From Caenorhabditis remanei (lineage: Eukaryota; Nematoda; Chromadorea; Rhabditida; Rhabditidae): DNA of 64,000 nt. The translations under genes and the position numbers were made by a program. Positions 33,501 to 45,545 of the stretch are shown here, in pieces. The stretch is from assembly GCF_010183535.1 (NCBI RefSeq), contig NC_071333.1:21140587-21204586 (forward strand). Reading direction: 5' to 3'. Below the pieces are notes generated by a model that worked only from the letters and a program-made list of their open reading frames with translations, was not told the DNA's origin and ran no database searches. Position 1 is the first letter of the stretch. Each line of letters begins with the position of its first letter.

Positions 33501-35112
33501 ACAGTTCTCCTGTCAATCAACAACACTGCAAAAGTACGATGATGCCGATAAAGAAAATGACGAAGTTACAAAAAGGAAGATCACAAGGACCTTCATAATA
33601 GCGGATCATTATCGAGATTCGAAACATCGGATGAATGAGGAACCGCCTGCTCACCTTAAACCAATGCTCACAACAGACGGGTTATACCGACACAGCAGGC
33701 CATATGTCAATTCGAGACATCCGAGACACTCCGATGAGATGAAAAGACCAATTATCATCATCCACAAACACCAACTCGCCCGTCTGCTGGTTATCGAATC
33801 ACACACCAGCTTACTACATCAGGGTGTTAAAGATGTCATATCGGACATCCAACGAAAATACTGGATAACGAAACTTGGAGTAATCGTCAGAGCGGTACGG
33901 AGGCAATGTGTCACATGTCAAAAGATGCACGCTCGTCCGTTCGAATATCCGTACTCAGAAACATTGCCGTCTATTAGAAGCCAACTCGTGGCTCCATTCG
34001 CCTTCGTGGGCCTCGACTATTTGGGGCCACTGAAATACAAATCGAAGGATGAATACGAGAAGATTTGGGTATTGTTAGTCACATGTATTGTCACTCGGGC
34101 AGTACACTTGGAAATCGTCCAAGACAACACCACTCACAGTTTTATCTTGGCTTTAAAACGATATTTCGGTCGTAGAGGAGTTCCTCAATCTATACTATCA
34201 GATAACTCCCCAACGTTCAAACTCGGATATTCAATGATGAACGCCGATCTAAAGACAATCATCAATAAAAGTTTAACGTTGACTTCATTTTTGGCGGATA
34301 AAGAAATAGACATTCGGTTTATCACACCCTTCTCACCGTGGAAGGGAGGAATTTACGAACGACTGGTGGCTTTGGTGAAGAATATGATACATAAATGTCT
34401 AAAGAAAATCACAGTCTCCCTGTTGGAACTCGAAAGTCTCTTAATTGAGACAGAATGTATCATCAACTGCAGACCCATAACCGCCAACAAAATCCACACA
34501 GCCGATGCCGAACCAGTACGACCCATCGACTATTTGATCCCTCAGTCGTCGGTGGTGTTACCAGAATCGTCGAAAACAATATCGGAAGTTCTACAGTCAG
34601 GAAAAACAGAAAAACTAACTAGAAGATTAATCGAATCTACAGCAGCTGTCAGGGATAACCTATGGAACGTATTCAGTGATGAATACTACGTGTTACTCCG
34701 AGAATCCATTCCTCGTCCTGCAGCGCACAATAAAAACCTACCAACACCTGGTACAACAGTGTTAATCGTCACTGACAAAGTAGCTCGATACATGTGGCCT
34801 ATCGGGGTCATTCAGAAGTTAATCTCGTCTAAAGATGGGAAGGTGAGAGCCGTGGAAGTAAAAATTGGACAGAAGACCTTCCAAAAATCAGTGAATCATC
34901 TGATACCGTTGGAGATTCCCACGGAAGACAATCAAGATCAAGACAAGTCAGCGATCGGTCCTCCTGATACACAACAGCAGATGATTCCAGCTAGTATTCC
35001 ACCTCGACGGACCCGCCCGTACCTTCCAAGACGGGCTAAAGAAAATAACGTGACAATCGGTCATGATCAGCAACTCGGATCGCCGAGTAACCCTCCTCAG
35101 GCTTCTGCTTAG
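30478..35112 (+). CDS. BEL/Pao polyprotein: protease, RT, RNase H, integrase (1544 aa)
   Basis: Protease at ~130-150 has ALADCGASTSLIS: the usual Asp-Ser/Thr-Gly is Asp-Cys-Gly here. RT has LRIVLDASSHGKGKLSLND, LMISDIAKAFHQIRL, LPFGVNCSPFLL and YVDNIVM. RNase H has LFSDASKDNYAATA, FFSDSTCVLHWVLHK and NPADIASRGC. Integrase has the H2C2 region (HTSLLHQGVKD, CVTCQK) and the triad GLDYLGP / LSDNSPTF / GGIYERL. The end is Pro/Arg-rich (PRRTRPYLPRRAKENN), like the end of the integrase at 52284-53939. No stop or frameshift. It stops 65 bases before the 3' LTR, so there is no env. Confidence 0.93.
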   Translation: MASFFEARRMEPPINKSPSSNYKPLKSSTNGSSVTRLQSATTSVSLSTLESPAAVTTKSLEVNKPTSSLAKINTPHDQLRLVNNAEESNSESMDIGPGDDNESFQIYVSRGIEEDSKLPFMTLVTPEGHTLLALADCGASTSLISTQTATKLKLRIVGQRNLRFKGLISETRDEECKFYRLEIADQSKNVWAATVASYGGIRIPFTAPNLSPSEYKQLDSLKFNTTKIKDLQQFNGRPIDIILGNNLLGNIHQQLITLDSGRMVTRTVIGSIIYPSMVKNALVPVDGKKPIVVTDDMEHIIVHTLDTPDYDLPEDGRVDSKSNVSNQKLAKQVEQHWNLDLLGIEPPEIVNSKARLNEHIVEQQKQSSIRDENNLISATFPYNGREQYLDDNFPIALQRLVSLTTGQTMDTRMEYDTIIRKQIDSGIVEIVTTDMKPSGPIFYFPHRGVRKESSVNTKLRIVLDASSHGKGKLSLNDCIHPGPSILQSIFGILIRCRLKKFLMISDIAKAFHQIRLQPQCRDSTRFLWLKDPTKDATPDNILVLRFARLPFGVNCSPFLLAITILQYLENDPNPINAKILENLYVDNIVMTTNDEDELFAYYDQLKNTFNRMAMNLREFLCNCPEVMEKIKEDDRAPDTANKLLGHTWDSLTDVISIKIATPPNGIPTKKEVIAFLAQNYDPTGIITPLVVPIKKLITLLWQFDLRWSDLIPDVLTPLWNSIITHFTETEYVIPRQVVSAYNYTGVQLVLFSDASKDNYAATAYLRHEFPGQKYESHLICSKSRVKPGRVGITIPQMELLALESATNLALNLMNELHMPIKQVIFFSDSTCVLHWVLHKVGNHVGLKWVANRVTNIHKILAKLTELQLNPEMRYVPTNANPADIASRGCTLAELKVNKLWHHGPSFLERSGEDWPQTLETAPPDARMFHLFVVRDGEVLSRELHQLPKQESQETAVVNSMEEKENGEYESIVPYSRTNDMRKLTTTCNYVLRFVHSCIKKRNNRFPTRQFSCQSTTLQKYDDADKENDEVTKRKITRTFIIADHYRDSKHRMNEEPPAHLKPMLTTDGLYRHSRPYVNSRHPRHSDEMKRPIIIIHKHQLARLLVIESHTSLLHQGVKDVISDIQRKYWITKLGVIVRAVRRQCVTCQKMHARPFEYPYSETLPSIRSQLVAPFAFVGLDYLGPLKYKSKDEYEKIWVLLVTCIVTRAVHLEIVQDNTTHSFILALKRYFGRRGVPQSILSDNSPTFKLGYSMMNADLKTIINKSLTLTSFLADKEIDIRFITPFSPWKGGIYERLVALVKNMIHKCLKKITVSLLELESLLIETECIINCRPITANKIHTADAEPVRPIDYLIPQSSVVLPESSKTISEVLQSGKTEKLTRRLIESTAAVRDNLWNVFSDEYYVLLRESIPRPAAHNKNLPTPGTTVLIVTDKVARYMWPIGVIQKLISSKDGKVRAVEVKIGQKTFQKSVNHLIPLEIPTEDNQDQDKSAIGPPDTQQQMIPASIPPRRTRPYLPRRAKENNVTIGHDQQLGSPSNPPQASA

Positions 35113-35177
35113 GCAGAGGCATGTTACGAACTTCCCTAACGCTACCACTAGGGAAGTTCTTTTTCGCTCCCCCCCAG

Positions 35178-35678
35178 TGTCGTGACAATAATAGCCCTAG
35201 CTATATTATCACAACTGGTACAATCTAAATCGTAGATTATTCTCCTATTCTTAATTAGAAAACGGTGAACTTCATATAGACGTGAGGAAGATATGATACC
35301 CTTAATTATTCCCTTGACCGACGTGCTCCACAACTCCTTATCTTGATGACCCTACTACGTGGCACTGTCGATGTAGGAGGAAGAAACGCAATGAATCAGT
35401 ATCTTCGAAAGAGTACGACAACAACAGCTGCAGCAGAGCCAAGCAACATCGCCAATGCCGTCAACTGCATCAACTGCTACACCCTCTCCTAACGCCGCAC
35501 CTGGATCTCCAACGACTATCAAGATCACTGGATCTGAGAAAGGTATCGTATTTAACTCGCGTATATTTTCGAATAAACCGTTGTCATTTAAAACGTGTGT
35601 TGGCTATTCTTTCTAAGTTCAATTCCTCTCATTCCTCGCGGCCGGTTCGGGCTCACCACCCCATAAACCGTCGCGACA
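35178..35678 (+). repeat. 3' LTR of the young BEL element
   Basis: Pair of 28444-28944. The bases just upstream are C-rich (CGCTCCCCCCCAG) rather than the purine tract usually found there. Confidence 0.93.
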
Positions 35679-36785
35679 CACCCCTTCATACTTTCATGTG
35701 TAACTCTGCTGAATCGTGTCCGTTTCGCATAAACTTTTTTTTGAAAGAAAGCCAAACTATTCAGCAATAAGAAAATATGTTTTTTGAAAAATTTCAATCA
35801 CTGATTTTTTCGATAATCGATTTTTCCTAATCTTGATTTGAAAATTCGAAAAAAAACTTTTTATTTTTCTCTTGGAGATATTGAGTTTTTGGTTTTAAAA
35901 TATTGGAAAACACTGAAATAAACAAAAAATTGTGTTGAATTAGCTTCTCAACTTCTAAGTATCGTGCTAAAGCTCCAGAAGTCAAAAGTAGTGCCCTCGG
36001 CGAAACCATCATAACTCATCAAAAAATTCTCCAAATTTTTTGAAACATGTACCAAAATACGTGTCTTGAGTTTTTCTACAAACCAACATTAAAAAGTTAC
36101 AATTTTAGAAAAAATTATTTTTCAAATTATTTTCACTCAAAAATTATTTTATTCTCATTTTTTCTCAATTTCCGTAATTTTTTGGCTATAACACGAACAA
36201 GGAATACATACATGTGTTTTGTTATTTGTGATAACGCACTTTGCATACAGTTTTGGAAAGGTATGTACGTTTTATAGCCAAAAAATTACGGAAACTGAGA
36301 AAAAATGAGAATAAAATAATTTTTGAGTGAAAATAATTTGAAAAATAATTTTTTCTAAAATTGTAACTTTTTAATGTTGGTTTGTAGAAAAACTCAAGAC
36401 ACGTATTTTGATACATGTTTCAAAAAATTTGGAGAATTTTTTGATGAGTTATGATGGTTTCCCCGAGGGCACTACTTTTGACTTCTGGAGCTTTAGCACG
36501 ATACTTAGGAGTTGAGAAGCTAATTCAACACAATTTTTTGTTTATTCAGACTGTTTTCAACATTTTGAAACAAAAAATTCAATATCTCCAAGAGAAAAAG
36601 AAAATGTTTTTTTTCGAATTTTCAAATCAAGATTAGGAAAAATCGATTATCGAAAAAATCAGTGATTGAAATTTTTCAAAAAACATATTTTCTTATTGCT
36701 GAATACTTTGGCTTTTTTTCAAAAAAAAGTTTATGCAAAACGGACACGATTCAGCAGAGTTACACATAAAAGTATGAAGGGGTGC

Positions 36786-37499
36786 TCACTTATGCTCGCT
36801 ACTGTAGCACTTTAAGATTATTTCAAGAGAAGACGTTTGAAGTATGTTGAATAAGATATTGATCCGGAGTTGAGCTCTTCTGATTATAGATTCGATATGT
36901 GCAGAAAACGAGAGATCATTTGAAAATATTATACCCAGATCTCTAATTGATTTGGTTGGATGTAATTTGACTCCTTGAATCATTAGGCTAACGGGAGAAC
37001 AGCACATCTGCTTCCTTGAGGGCGACCTGAACGATATTGTTTCACACTTACTGGGCGCCACTTCCATCTGCCACGTGTCAAACCACTTTGAAATTAATGC
37101 TAGATCATCTTGTAGTGACATTAGATTAGATGAGAATAACTTTAGATCATCAGCGAACAACAAGACCTCAGATTTTAGGCCATCACAAATGTCATTGACA
37201 TACAGTAGGAATAGTAGAGGGCCAAGTACCGATCCTTGCGGAACTCCACTTTGTATCTTCATTGAGCTAGAGATATTCCCATTAACCATAATTCTTTGGT
37301 TTCGATGGGACAAAAAGGAAGTTAACCAGGCGAGCATATTTCCGGTAATACCGTAACCGCTAAGTTTAGAAATAAGCTTGGGCATTGACACTTTATCAAA
37401 CGCTTTCTTGAAGTCGATATATACCGCAGTATAAGCTTTTTTTTTTTTTTGCTCATTCCCATTCATTACTGAAAAGCATTTTTGAAACCCTGTATACAC
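36786..37499 (-). pseudogene. LINE reverse transcriptase, catalytic part
   Basis: RT motifs in order: AVYIDFKKAFDKVSMPKLI, SGVPQGSVLGPLLFLLYVND, LLFADDLKLFSS and KCETISFR, then the thumb. The FADD catalytic motif is intact. The N-terminal endonuclease is absent. The true LINE sequence ends at 36807; the last few codons to 36786 belong to the MITE. Its continuation is at 27927-28416. Confidence 0.85.
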
Positions 37500-37755
37500 G
37501 CTTTTTTAACTATTCTATTATTTATTGCCTTTTTATGAGATAAAGAAACATTAAAATGTTGAGATGAGCCATGATAGGATTATAGGATACATGAGAAAAA
37601 GGCAAAAAAACGAAATAATGATGAAACAAAATTATACATGATCAGAGTAACAGCTAGATGTAGAAAGAGTTGGTCTTTGAAGTTTTGTAGAATTTACTGT
37701 AGTTGCTGTTGAGAGCGGCGCTTGAAATTCCTCTGAAGAGAATAATAACAGTCAG

Positions 37756-39060
37756 TTAATAATGCAGGATGTATCTTACGTTCCGATATGTCCATTTACC
37801 AAAACCAACTCCTGCTGATGGCGGTTCGTATGACGCTCGTTTTATTTCTTTTCTGAAAAAATAGTATTGTGAAATGTATTTTGTGCCACCATCACTTACA
37901 AAGCCTCCCGGAGGCAAGAATGAAAACCACGAGTTGACATGAATGCGGCACTTGCAAGAGAAAGTGATTTGTAACGCTTTTTCTTCATAGGCAGAGACTC
38001 CCACGATGCGAGGCATCGAAGTGAAGAAAATCCATCACACCAAGAGTTGTTGTCAAGGGCGTCTTCCTCAATACCCAGATAGTTCAGAAAAAACGCTGAA
38101 CAAAGAATTTTATTTTAAGCTGAAATGAAGAGTAACCGACTTCTAATATTTAAGTAGAGTTCTTCCGGGAAGATTTCCTGATTGATACAGGTTGTTTCGT
38201 AAGGAAGAGCCCAATTAGAACGTTGAATGTCAGTGGGTGTCTCACATGCTCGTTTCAATATTTGAAAAATTAATCGTTTCAACACAATATGTGTTTCGTC
38301 GTTTCTCCGGCTTCTTTCGTTAGGTCGATCGACAAGATAAATTTCTCCACCCTGTAATGAAGACATGACTTTACCGAGAAAGAAGGTGACTACTTACAGA
38401 AAACGGTGTGAAAGTGGGATACTTTAAACCGAGGCCTTTCGTTCTGTAAATAGCACCAACGAGGCCACGAAATTCCGGCTCTCCTTCGTGAGTTAACGGT
38501 GTTAAAGGCGGTAATTTTTTAGAAGTTAATAACTGCTGAAAATGTGTCCTATGTTTGTGAATAGAAAGAAATTAATGTACGTATAAGAGCTGTCCATGCA
38601 TCATTATTGCCGAATAATTATGAGTGGAAATCATTTGAGGTGAGGGCATCGAAAATGAAGACACTTCCGAACACCACTTCTTAGCGATCGCGATCAATCT
38701 CCGGAATCCGTCGCAGATAAGAATCATAAACAATCCGACCCGCTTCAAATAAATCGAGTATTCCATTTGTTATACATTTACGAAGGAGTTCTTGCGCTAA
38801 AAATTGAATTTTGGATAGGATTAGAAGCGAATGACTCACTTGTGTAAGCGGGACCTGTTGAAGGAACAGCTTCAACTGAATTTCTGTTCAACGCGGACGG
38901 CGAGAACGTTGAGTGTGTTGCATAAGTGTGAATCTGACGGTTGAATTGGTTCGAATACTCATTGAAATGCAAATCATGTTGGTAACTTCCGTTTCCATTG
39001 GTAAACAGATGACTAGACGAAGTTCCATAATTGCTCATACACAGGAGTGCGAGGCGTAAG
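37756..39060 (-). CDS. Second gene of the Mirage-like element, multi-exon, unknown function
   Basis: Minus-strand exon-like pieces are joined by canonical signals. A first piece reads MSNYGTSSSHLFTNGNGSYQ (start ~39037). Next come ELLRKCITNGILDLFEAGRI (~38790-38700), FRGLVGAIYRTKGLGLKYP (~38490-38400), GGEIYLVDRPNERSRRNDET (~38350-38110) and SCKCRIHVNSWFSFLPPGGF (~37990-37905). The end is KWTYRNVRY and a stop at 37756. It lies downstream of the transposase on the same strand, where CACTA-type elements often have a second gene. I do not recognise the protein, and exact exon borders were not fixed. Confidence 0.4.
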
Positions 39061-39253
39061 GTCCGCAACGAAAAGTTTTGAACTTACCGGCCGAGTCGCG
39101 ATGCGTGTGCGTCGCGTTTTTCAGTGAAAGATACGACAAACACACGCTAAACTTGAACTTGGCACTCAGCCAAGTCTGTTTTTGGCACCGTGCCAACCGC
39201 TGAGCGACGGAGCGCATTTACGCGACCTTGCGTCGCTCATCCCTGTGCTCATA

Positions 39254-39908
39254 TAACGCGTTCTCTGTAAGACTCGAGCAACGTGTGCCCTAGGGACAGA
39301 TTTTTATACAAACATGTATTATGGGTCTCTAGTAACCCAAATCCACAATATTGGCTCCCGGCTCGCAGGTACGGTAGTACGGTAGGTGCTCAAAAATGCA
39401 AAAATGAAAATTTTTCAATTATGTCGTAGAAAGCTGAAATTTTTACCATGTTTCATAGGTGTAAAATAAAGTATTTCCACGAAGTTTCAAAACATGATTC
39501 AAAAAATTCGCCGAGTTATAAGAAAAAATCATCACTTTTTTAGAATTTTTAGAATTAAATTGAAAAAAAAGTGCCACTTTTGAAATAACATGTCTGACGA
39601 TTTTTTTGTTTTAAATGAACCACTCAAAGTCCTTTTTAAAAAACAAGACTTCGCCCTATATCATCGATTCCCAACAGTCGAAAAGTGACAACGTTGAAAA
39701 CTAAAAAAATCGAATTTTTGAATTTTTTGTTTTTCTCTTCAGAAATAAATAGTCCATGTTTTTTTGAGTATTTTTTGTATTGACCCTTTTAAATTTTCTT
39801 TACATTATCATACTAAGAAATTACAATTTTTGAAAAAAAAATTTTTTGATGATTTCTCTAGGCCCCTATGTACTATGACGATGCTCGAGTCTTACAGAGA
39901 ACGCGTTA
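39254..39908. mobile_element. Small MITE with ~27-bp inverted ends (655 bp)
   Basis: Left end TAACGCGTTCTCTGTAAGAC (continuing CTCGAGCA); the exact complement is at the right end; TA on each side (39252-39253, 39909-39910). The interior is AT-rich with no coding capacity. The TA target suggests Tc1/mariner. It is inserted between the two genes of the Mirage-like element. Confidence 0.8.
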
Positions 39909-42900
39909 TATCACAGCTGTCTTCCCTTGTGAAATTATTAAAATTTGAAAAACCGTATTTCTGGTGGTAACACTTTCATTATTATAGTCTTCATTTGAAT
40001 CAATCTTGGTGGTAACTTTCTTCTGCTGTTTATCACGAAATCCCATAAGTTGAGTTCCAATGTTTCCGGGCTCTCCAGAGAATCGAACAGTTCCCATTTT
40101 AGAACTTTGGTGACCATCAGACAATCTAATCGGTTGAAAATCACTAATTTTACTCTCTTCAGCTACTGGATCAGTTTCACTTTCATTGATTAGACTGTGA
40201 TCGCTAAATCCACCAGTTTCGGTCTCATCGCGCGCTTCAGTTTCATTTGAAACGACGCTTTCATCGGTTACACGGGATTTCTTCGTATTCGAGTTGTCAA
40301 TGGAAGAAGATGATGACTTGGCTGGAAAATATAACGTATTATTATGAAGAAGTCGAATCGGTTACTTTTCAGCCTCCGCTTCTCTCCAAATAATTTCGTA
40401 ACCAGTAAATTTGAGTGTTCCTCTTCTTTTTCTTTTCTTCTTCTTGTAAAACTCCGAGTTGCGTTTTTTGCTGTAATAAAGATTAGTATTATTAAGGTTA
40501 CTGGTACATGCGTAGCTTACACATTTCTGATATCGGTGGAATTGGGAGATTACAGCTAAATTGATAAATCTAAATAAGAGGGATATCGGAGCGTCGTAGT
40601 CGCGTATAGTTTAGTCTGAGGGAGGTTGTGGCAAACAGCTCGTTGGGGAATAGTTTGAAGAATATAAAAAGTATGACGGCTTTCAGTATCTGATAATTTT
40701 GATAATAAATAAATAGCAATTAGCGCTCCATTTTAACGTAACAATGCCGGTTTATAACTATGATGATTGCTGGGCAAAGGACAATGTCCGTCGAGATGGC
40801 TACATATGTGGAGGACTCCACTTTGGAATAGATGTTCGGGAGGGTTCGTAGAATATCTATCACATTTCTGGCTGATGTACTCATTCCTCTATCAACAACT
40901 GGTTTCATCGTTATTTCTAACGGCTGCAGAATGAATTTTCGTACGATGAAGTATGTGGAATCCGCTCTTTCTACTATCAGCTCGACTTCGCCATAACACA
41001 ATTCTTCTTTAGTAGAACCTGCGAAACAAACAATGCTTGAACTTGTCGTTTTCGCAGAACCGTAGGACTTTGCGGAGAACATGTAGTCTCCCATTGCGGA
41101 AGACGTCTTCCAACGATTTCTGCAGTTTCATTTTTAAACAAGAATAAGTAAGGAATACCCACAAGAAGACCGAAACGTCGTTCAATCTCAAATTTCGGAG
41201 TATCCTCTTATGCAAATCAGTCAACTTATCCGGATGAATGCTGCATTTTGATTGATTAACTTGCGGAATTCTAAATACGGGTGACTATATAATAATTAAA
41301 CTTGGGAAACCACCTAGATCCAGAAGATTTCATGATAACTGAGCTAGTTGGCTACTGTAGGTTTGGCGACACACATATCTTAAATAACTCGGCTCTGAAT
41401 TGTAAAATAATAGAACTTACTTGTTAATTATAGCTTTCTCAGAGTTTGTGATCTGATGATGAACGCTGTTCATCAACACTTTATGTTCTCGTTCGAACAC
41501 TTCTGTTGTGTGTTTCGGACCAAATTTGAGCTCATGAAGTATTATGTGATTGTAGTAGGTCTAAATTTATTTGATAAATGTTCGCCACAGTACCCACTCA
41601 CATGAAATTTGATAGTTATGCTATCCGGCTCTAAACAGCAATGTAATTCGTACATCGAGGACAAAAGCGACTGTAGAGTTTGTGGACGACACATAGTCGT
41701 GCCTTGCAGAGTCATGGAATACAAGAATCCCATGAACCAGATGTTGTAGTCGTTTTGTTGGGAGAACCCTTCGAATCCCACGATTCCAGACACAAACCTA
41801 CTGAGCTAAACACGAAATCATAGAGTTACATATTCTGACTTATGATACCTTCTCCATCTCTCTTCCTGTCGTCTTTGACAACTTTCTAAGAGACACCAAT
41901 GGTACATTGTCATATGTATATTGCAGAAATCACTTCGTTGAGAGCGCCGGGAAATAGTCTGAAGTTGACCCATGAAGAAGGTTTAAGAACTTCTGAACGA
42001 GACAGCTTAACATTTAATAGATCTGCCACCTTACCGTTGACTATTGTTTTCGATATTCCACAACCCTTTACATGGAAAGGATCGATAACAAAGGCAGAAG
42101 GAGGGAAGAATGAGAAAATTGATGATACTGAACATTTTATTAACTTTATTTTTCCTCTCACTCTTACCTGTCCGTCCAGTAAACCCTTCTATCTCGTTTG
42201 CTGCTGCGTGAAGAACAGATGCATTTGTTCGTGGCGCAGACGTTCGATAATCATCGTAGGTTACCGTAGTACCTTTCTTTCGTCCTGCTGTCATACACTC
42301 CGAGCATCCATTAACTTGATGCCAGTTTGGAAGTCTTGTTAATAACATTCTCTCCTGAAATAAATAGATGATAAACACATATTTTTAAACTATTCGACTT
42401 TTCCAACCTTCATGTCTGCCATATAGCAAAAAATCTTGAGCCTGAAAGACCATTTTTTCCCATTGATTGCCATATCTATTCTCACTGGTAAATCAGAAAA
42501 CGATCTGAAATGAATATTGATCAATTTAACTTTCTTCTTTGCGTCTTTTACTTCTTCACAAACTCTTCCAAAAATATATTTTTTACTCCTCCGTCGCTGT
42601 ATATCATCGATATTATGCTGAATACATTTCCACCAGATTTCGATTCCACATCAATCCCCTCCAAGCGGCACAATACTGGAGTTACTTCCCGCCTAAACTA
42701 GTGTTCAAAATACGCAAAATCTGGTCTTGTACCTGCTAATTTTCGAAAAAGCAGCTGCATCCGAAAAAATAGAATACAACAAGTTCATTTTACCGCATCC
42801 AAACTCTTCTTTCGATTCCACCAGTTTCATATACTTCTCATACCGTCTTACATCATGCACTTTGAATGCACTCTGTAATAAAACTATTTGTACTTCTGAA

Positions 42901-44147
42901 CAAATTCTCATGTCACTATACATTTCCGTTGTGAATCTTCTCATGTGCTCTCACTATTTCTGCACCGTGGTACTGTAGTTGTTGCTCAAATTGCCACTTC
43001 AGATCGCACTTTATGAATGTCAAACGATCTAATATGTTGACGTTGCTTCTGAAATATATTGTTTCCACAATAATAAGCTACTTCAGACACGAACGTCAAA
43101 CATTTCGAACATTGTGCCCTTTTCCCATTCTTCTGATTTTCACAACGATTACAGTAATATATATGACACACTTTGGATTACTTTTTTCCCAGTATCATTG
43201 ACTACTTGCATCACTTGCGAAGCCTAAAATGAATTATTTTTAGTGCACGCAAAATCAAACCTTACTGTAAATGGAGGTGCTTCACCATACAACAGTGTCA
43301 TCAGTTTGATCATCCGTTTTAAAAACCCTTCAGGTATTGATTCCAAACAAAAAAAGTTCACAATTGCGACAAGCCTTATATCCAAATCAGCACCATCTTG
43401 ACTGAGGTCATCATCATCATCTTCCGATAAGTTCATTGATTCATCACAATCTTTACTAATTATGGATTCCATTGATTCTTCAGCATCAGAAATAGAATCA
43501 ATTTCCAAATTGTTATCACTTTCCAATGATTCATCTCTTCTCAAATCAGAAACCCATTCTTCAATTTCTTCTTCCTCTTCTAGTGGTTGTGGCATGTAGT
43601 TCGGTTCATCTTGAACAAAATCAAAATTAGAAACTTAAAACTCGGTTAATTTTTCTTTATATACCATTTGAACTATCTGAGATCATTGGTTCAGCGAACC
43701 CCTCTTCATCGTCACACTCCGAATCTGTCTCGTTAAAAAACTCTGCAATTACCCATTTATTTTCTATTTTTCCATGTATACTGTACCTTCAACTTTCGGC
43801 TCTGTTCCAAAATCGGAGGCCCATAAAAAAATCGGAGGCCCATGGCAGAATCGGAGGCCCATGGCAGAATCGGAGGCTCGTAAAAAAATCGGAGGCCCAT
43901 GGCAGAATCGGAGGCCCATGGTAGATAGAGAATGTCTTCGTTTATAAATGATGAAAAACTCCCCTATAAGCAGCTGAAGTAGGGCAGAAGTCTGAAAACC
44001 ATGTTGTAACTACATGATGCGCAAAGCTGATTTTTATTTTTTTTCATTCATTGCTAATTATAACAGATCTTTTTTAACGCATTTATTTACCCGAAGGAAG
44101 TGACATATTTATGTGAATAATTGTTAAAGGAAAAAAATGGGAAGCAA

Positions 44148-44985
44148 CTATCCGCCTTTGCCAGTTTGTACTTTGGGTGCCTTGGGCATCTTTGGAAGTT
44201 TTGCAGGCTTCGGAGTTGTAGGGGATTTGAAACCCGATGAGGATGTTTTCGTTTTCTTTGTCGTTGTGGGGAGACCTGTTGTAACATGTCTTGATCTTGT
44301 GGGCGGGTTAGTGGGGCTATGAATTATGGAATTCTTAGTAGTAGTAGTGAGTTTACTTTGTGGTTTTTTAGTTGTATAACTAGGAGTTTTAGTAGGTTTA
44401 ACTCTCGTAGTTTTAGTCAAGGTTGAAGAAGAGAAGGGGGTAGTGGAAGACATTTTAGATGTTCTGTGTCCACCTCGTTTGATTGTAGTTGTTTGGGATG
44501 GTGTCGTGGCTGTTGGTGTAACTTTTGACGTTGCAGTGGATGACAGAGGGACAGTAAATGTAGACGCAGTGGCCGCTGTAGATAAAACAGTGGATGTAGA
44601 TATAAACGACAATCGAGTTGTGATAGTAGGTGTAGATACAGTAGATGATCTGTAGCCACTTCGTCTAGTTGTTGTCGGAGAGAGTAAGTTTAATGTAGAT
44701 AGTGTTGTCGCAGATGTTGGCGGAAGAGAAAATGTGGAAGAAGACAACGATGGAGTCGTAGAAAAGGAGGTTGTGACTGAGGGGACAGCGGATGTTCTGT
44801 GTCCACGTCGTTTTTTGTCGTTAGAAGAGGTGTGGAGGAGGTTGTTACCACAGGTGACTCAGCAGTAGATGGCGTAACTGCTGGTGATGGAGACGCAGCC
44901 ATATTAGTCGAAGGATAAGTGCTAGCTGTAGGAGTAGTGGATGATCTGTGGCCACGGCGTCTGCTTGATGTAGAGAAAGGTGTGA
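44148..44985 (-). pseudogene. Ser/Thr-rich (mucin-like) repeat protein fragment
   Basis: The minus-strand frame 44747-44148 (199 codons) is almost all Ser, Thr, Pro and Lys. It has recurring basic separators (TRRSGYRSS, KRGGHRTSK) and ends PKAPKVQTGKGG. Further upstream (44985-44750) the same separator recurs (RRRGHRSS, KRRGHRTS) but in shifted frames. More of the same text resumes at 45550-45700 beyond a LINE fragment. There is no start or signal peptide. It may be a captured host gene piece; such tracts are also easily generated by repeat slippage. Confidence 0.5.
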
Positions 44986-45545
44986 ATGTAGTTTATTTAT
45001 TTTAATTCGATATGAAGGGCAAGGAGCCACTGATACAACCGAAGTGGATTACAAAAAGATAAAGAAATATTTGATGGGCCGATTCTGAAGGACGCAAAAT
45101 TAGGAAGGTAAAAAACTATTTTTCCCTTTGGAAGTAGTAAAAAAAGAAAAATAGTTTTGCCCTTTTTTTGCTACCTCGTGAATAGGCCAAAAACGAGAGA
45201 GGGAGAGGGGGAGACAAGTAGAAACATTAATAGTTGAGGGGAGAAAGAGTTAAATACTTCGACAAATCAACATGTTTCAAGTTAGTTTTAAAAGAACGGG
45301 AGGAGGATTTAACCGGGAAAGAAGAAACGGGTAGAGAATTCCAACAGTTTAAAGTACGGTTGGTCAAGAACTGGGAGCTGGATTTGTTACTATTTTTGAG
45401 TTTTACAACGCAAATAGAATGGGTGTCTTCTTAGAGATTTAACAGACGGAATAAATGTAAATAAGGCATTTGCACAATAGATCTCTCTGCTGATAATTGA
45501 TTTATATATGAATACTAAATCGAAAACTAATCTTCTGAGCTCCTA
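44985..45545 (-). mobile_element. LINE 3'-end fragment inside the Ser/Thr-rich fragment
   Basis: Sequence such as ACCGGGAAAG...GGGTAGAGAATTCCA and the TAGCAAAAA.../TTTTTGCTACC hairpin-like blocks resemble 27840-28060 of the LINE at 27580-37510. It is on the same strand and in the same order. It splits the Ser/Thr-rich text, which continues at 45550. Confidence 0.6.

Larger units (their letters stand above)
28444..35678 (+). mobile_element. Young BEL/Pao retrotransposon with intact LTRs (7235 bp)
   Basis: 501-bp LTRs at 28444-28944 and 35178-35678 begin TGTCGTGACA and end TGTCGCGACA-like (CGTCGCGACA). I see one difference between them (28491 region AAAACG versus AAATCG). The 5-bp target duplication CACCC flanks both sides (28439-28443, 35679-35683). 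The primer site TGGTGCATCGACC follows the 5' LTR. Pol is one long open frame; env is absent. The gag N-terminus is missing, so this copy probably moved using proteins from elsewhere. Confidence 0.92.
28419..36804. mobile_element. Tc1/mariner-like palindromic MITE, interrupted by a BEL element
   Basis: The ends read CAGTAGCGAGCATAAGTGAG (28419) and the complement at 36804, flanked by TA on both sides (28417-28418, 36805-36806). Without the BEL element it is ~1.15 kb and nearly a perfect fold-back: 35679-36220 mirrors 36250-36783 almost base for base, with a loop near 36200-36250. No transposase is coded, so it is non-autonomous. It lies in the RT frame of the LINE. Confidence 0.85.
27580..37510 (-). 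mobile_element. 5'-truncated non-LTR retrotransposon, split by a MITE plus BEL
   Basis: The RT reading lies in two pieces, 37499-36807 and 28416-27927 on the minus strand, separated by a palindromic MITE that itself holds a BEL element. With the insertion and one TA removed, the frame runs straight through. The 3' end has two tandem ~190-base units. The 5' end is cut off near 37510 inside RT, next to a 17-base A/T run. It lies inside the Mirage-like element. A related 3' fragment is at 44985-45545. Confidence 0.8.

Noticed and set aside
36047..36636. Four matching 60-76 aa frames on both strands around 35827-36636
   Set aside because: They arise from the two inverted arms of the palindromic MITE; there is no start context or known domain.
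39060..39240. CG-rich block with GAGTCGCGATGCG and GCGACCTTGCGTCGC looking like a small inverted repeat
   Set aside because: The two arms pair only over a few bases and no target duplication is visible.
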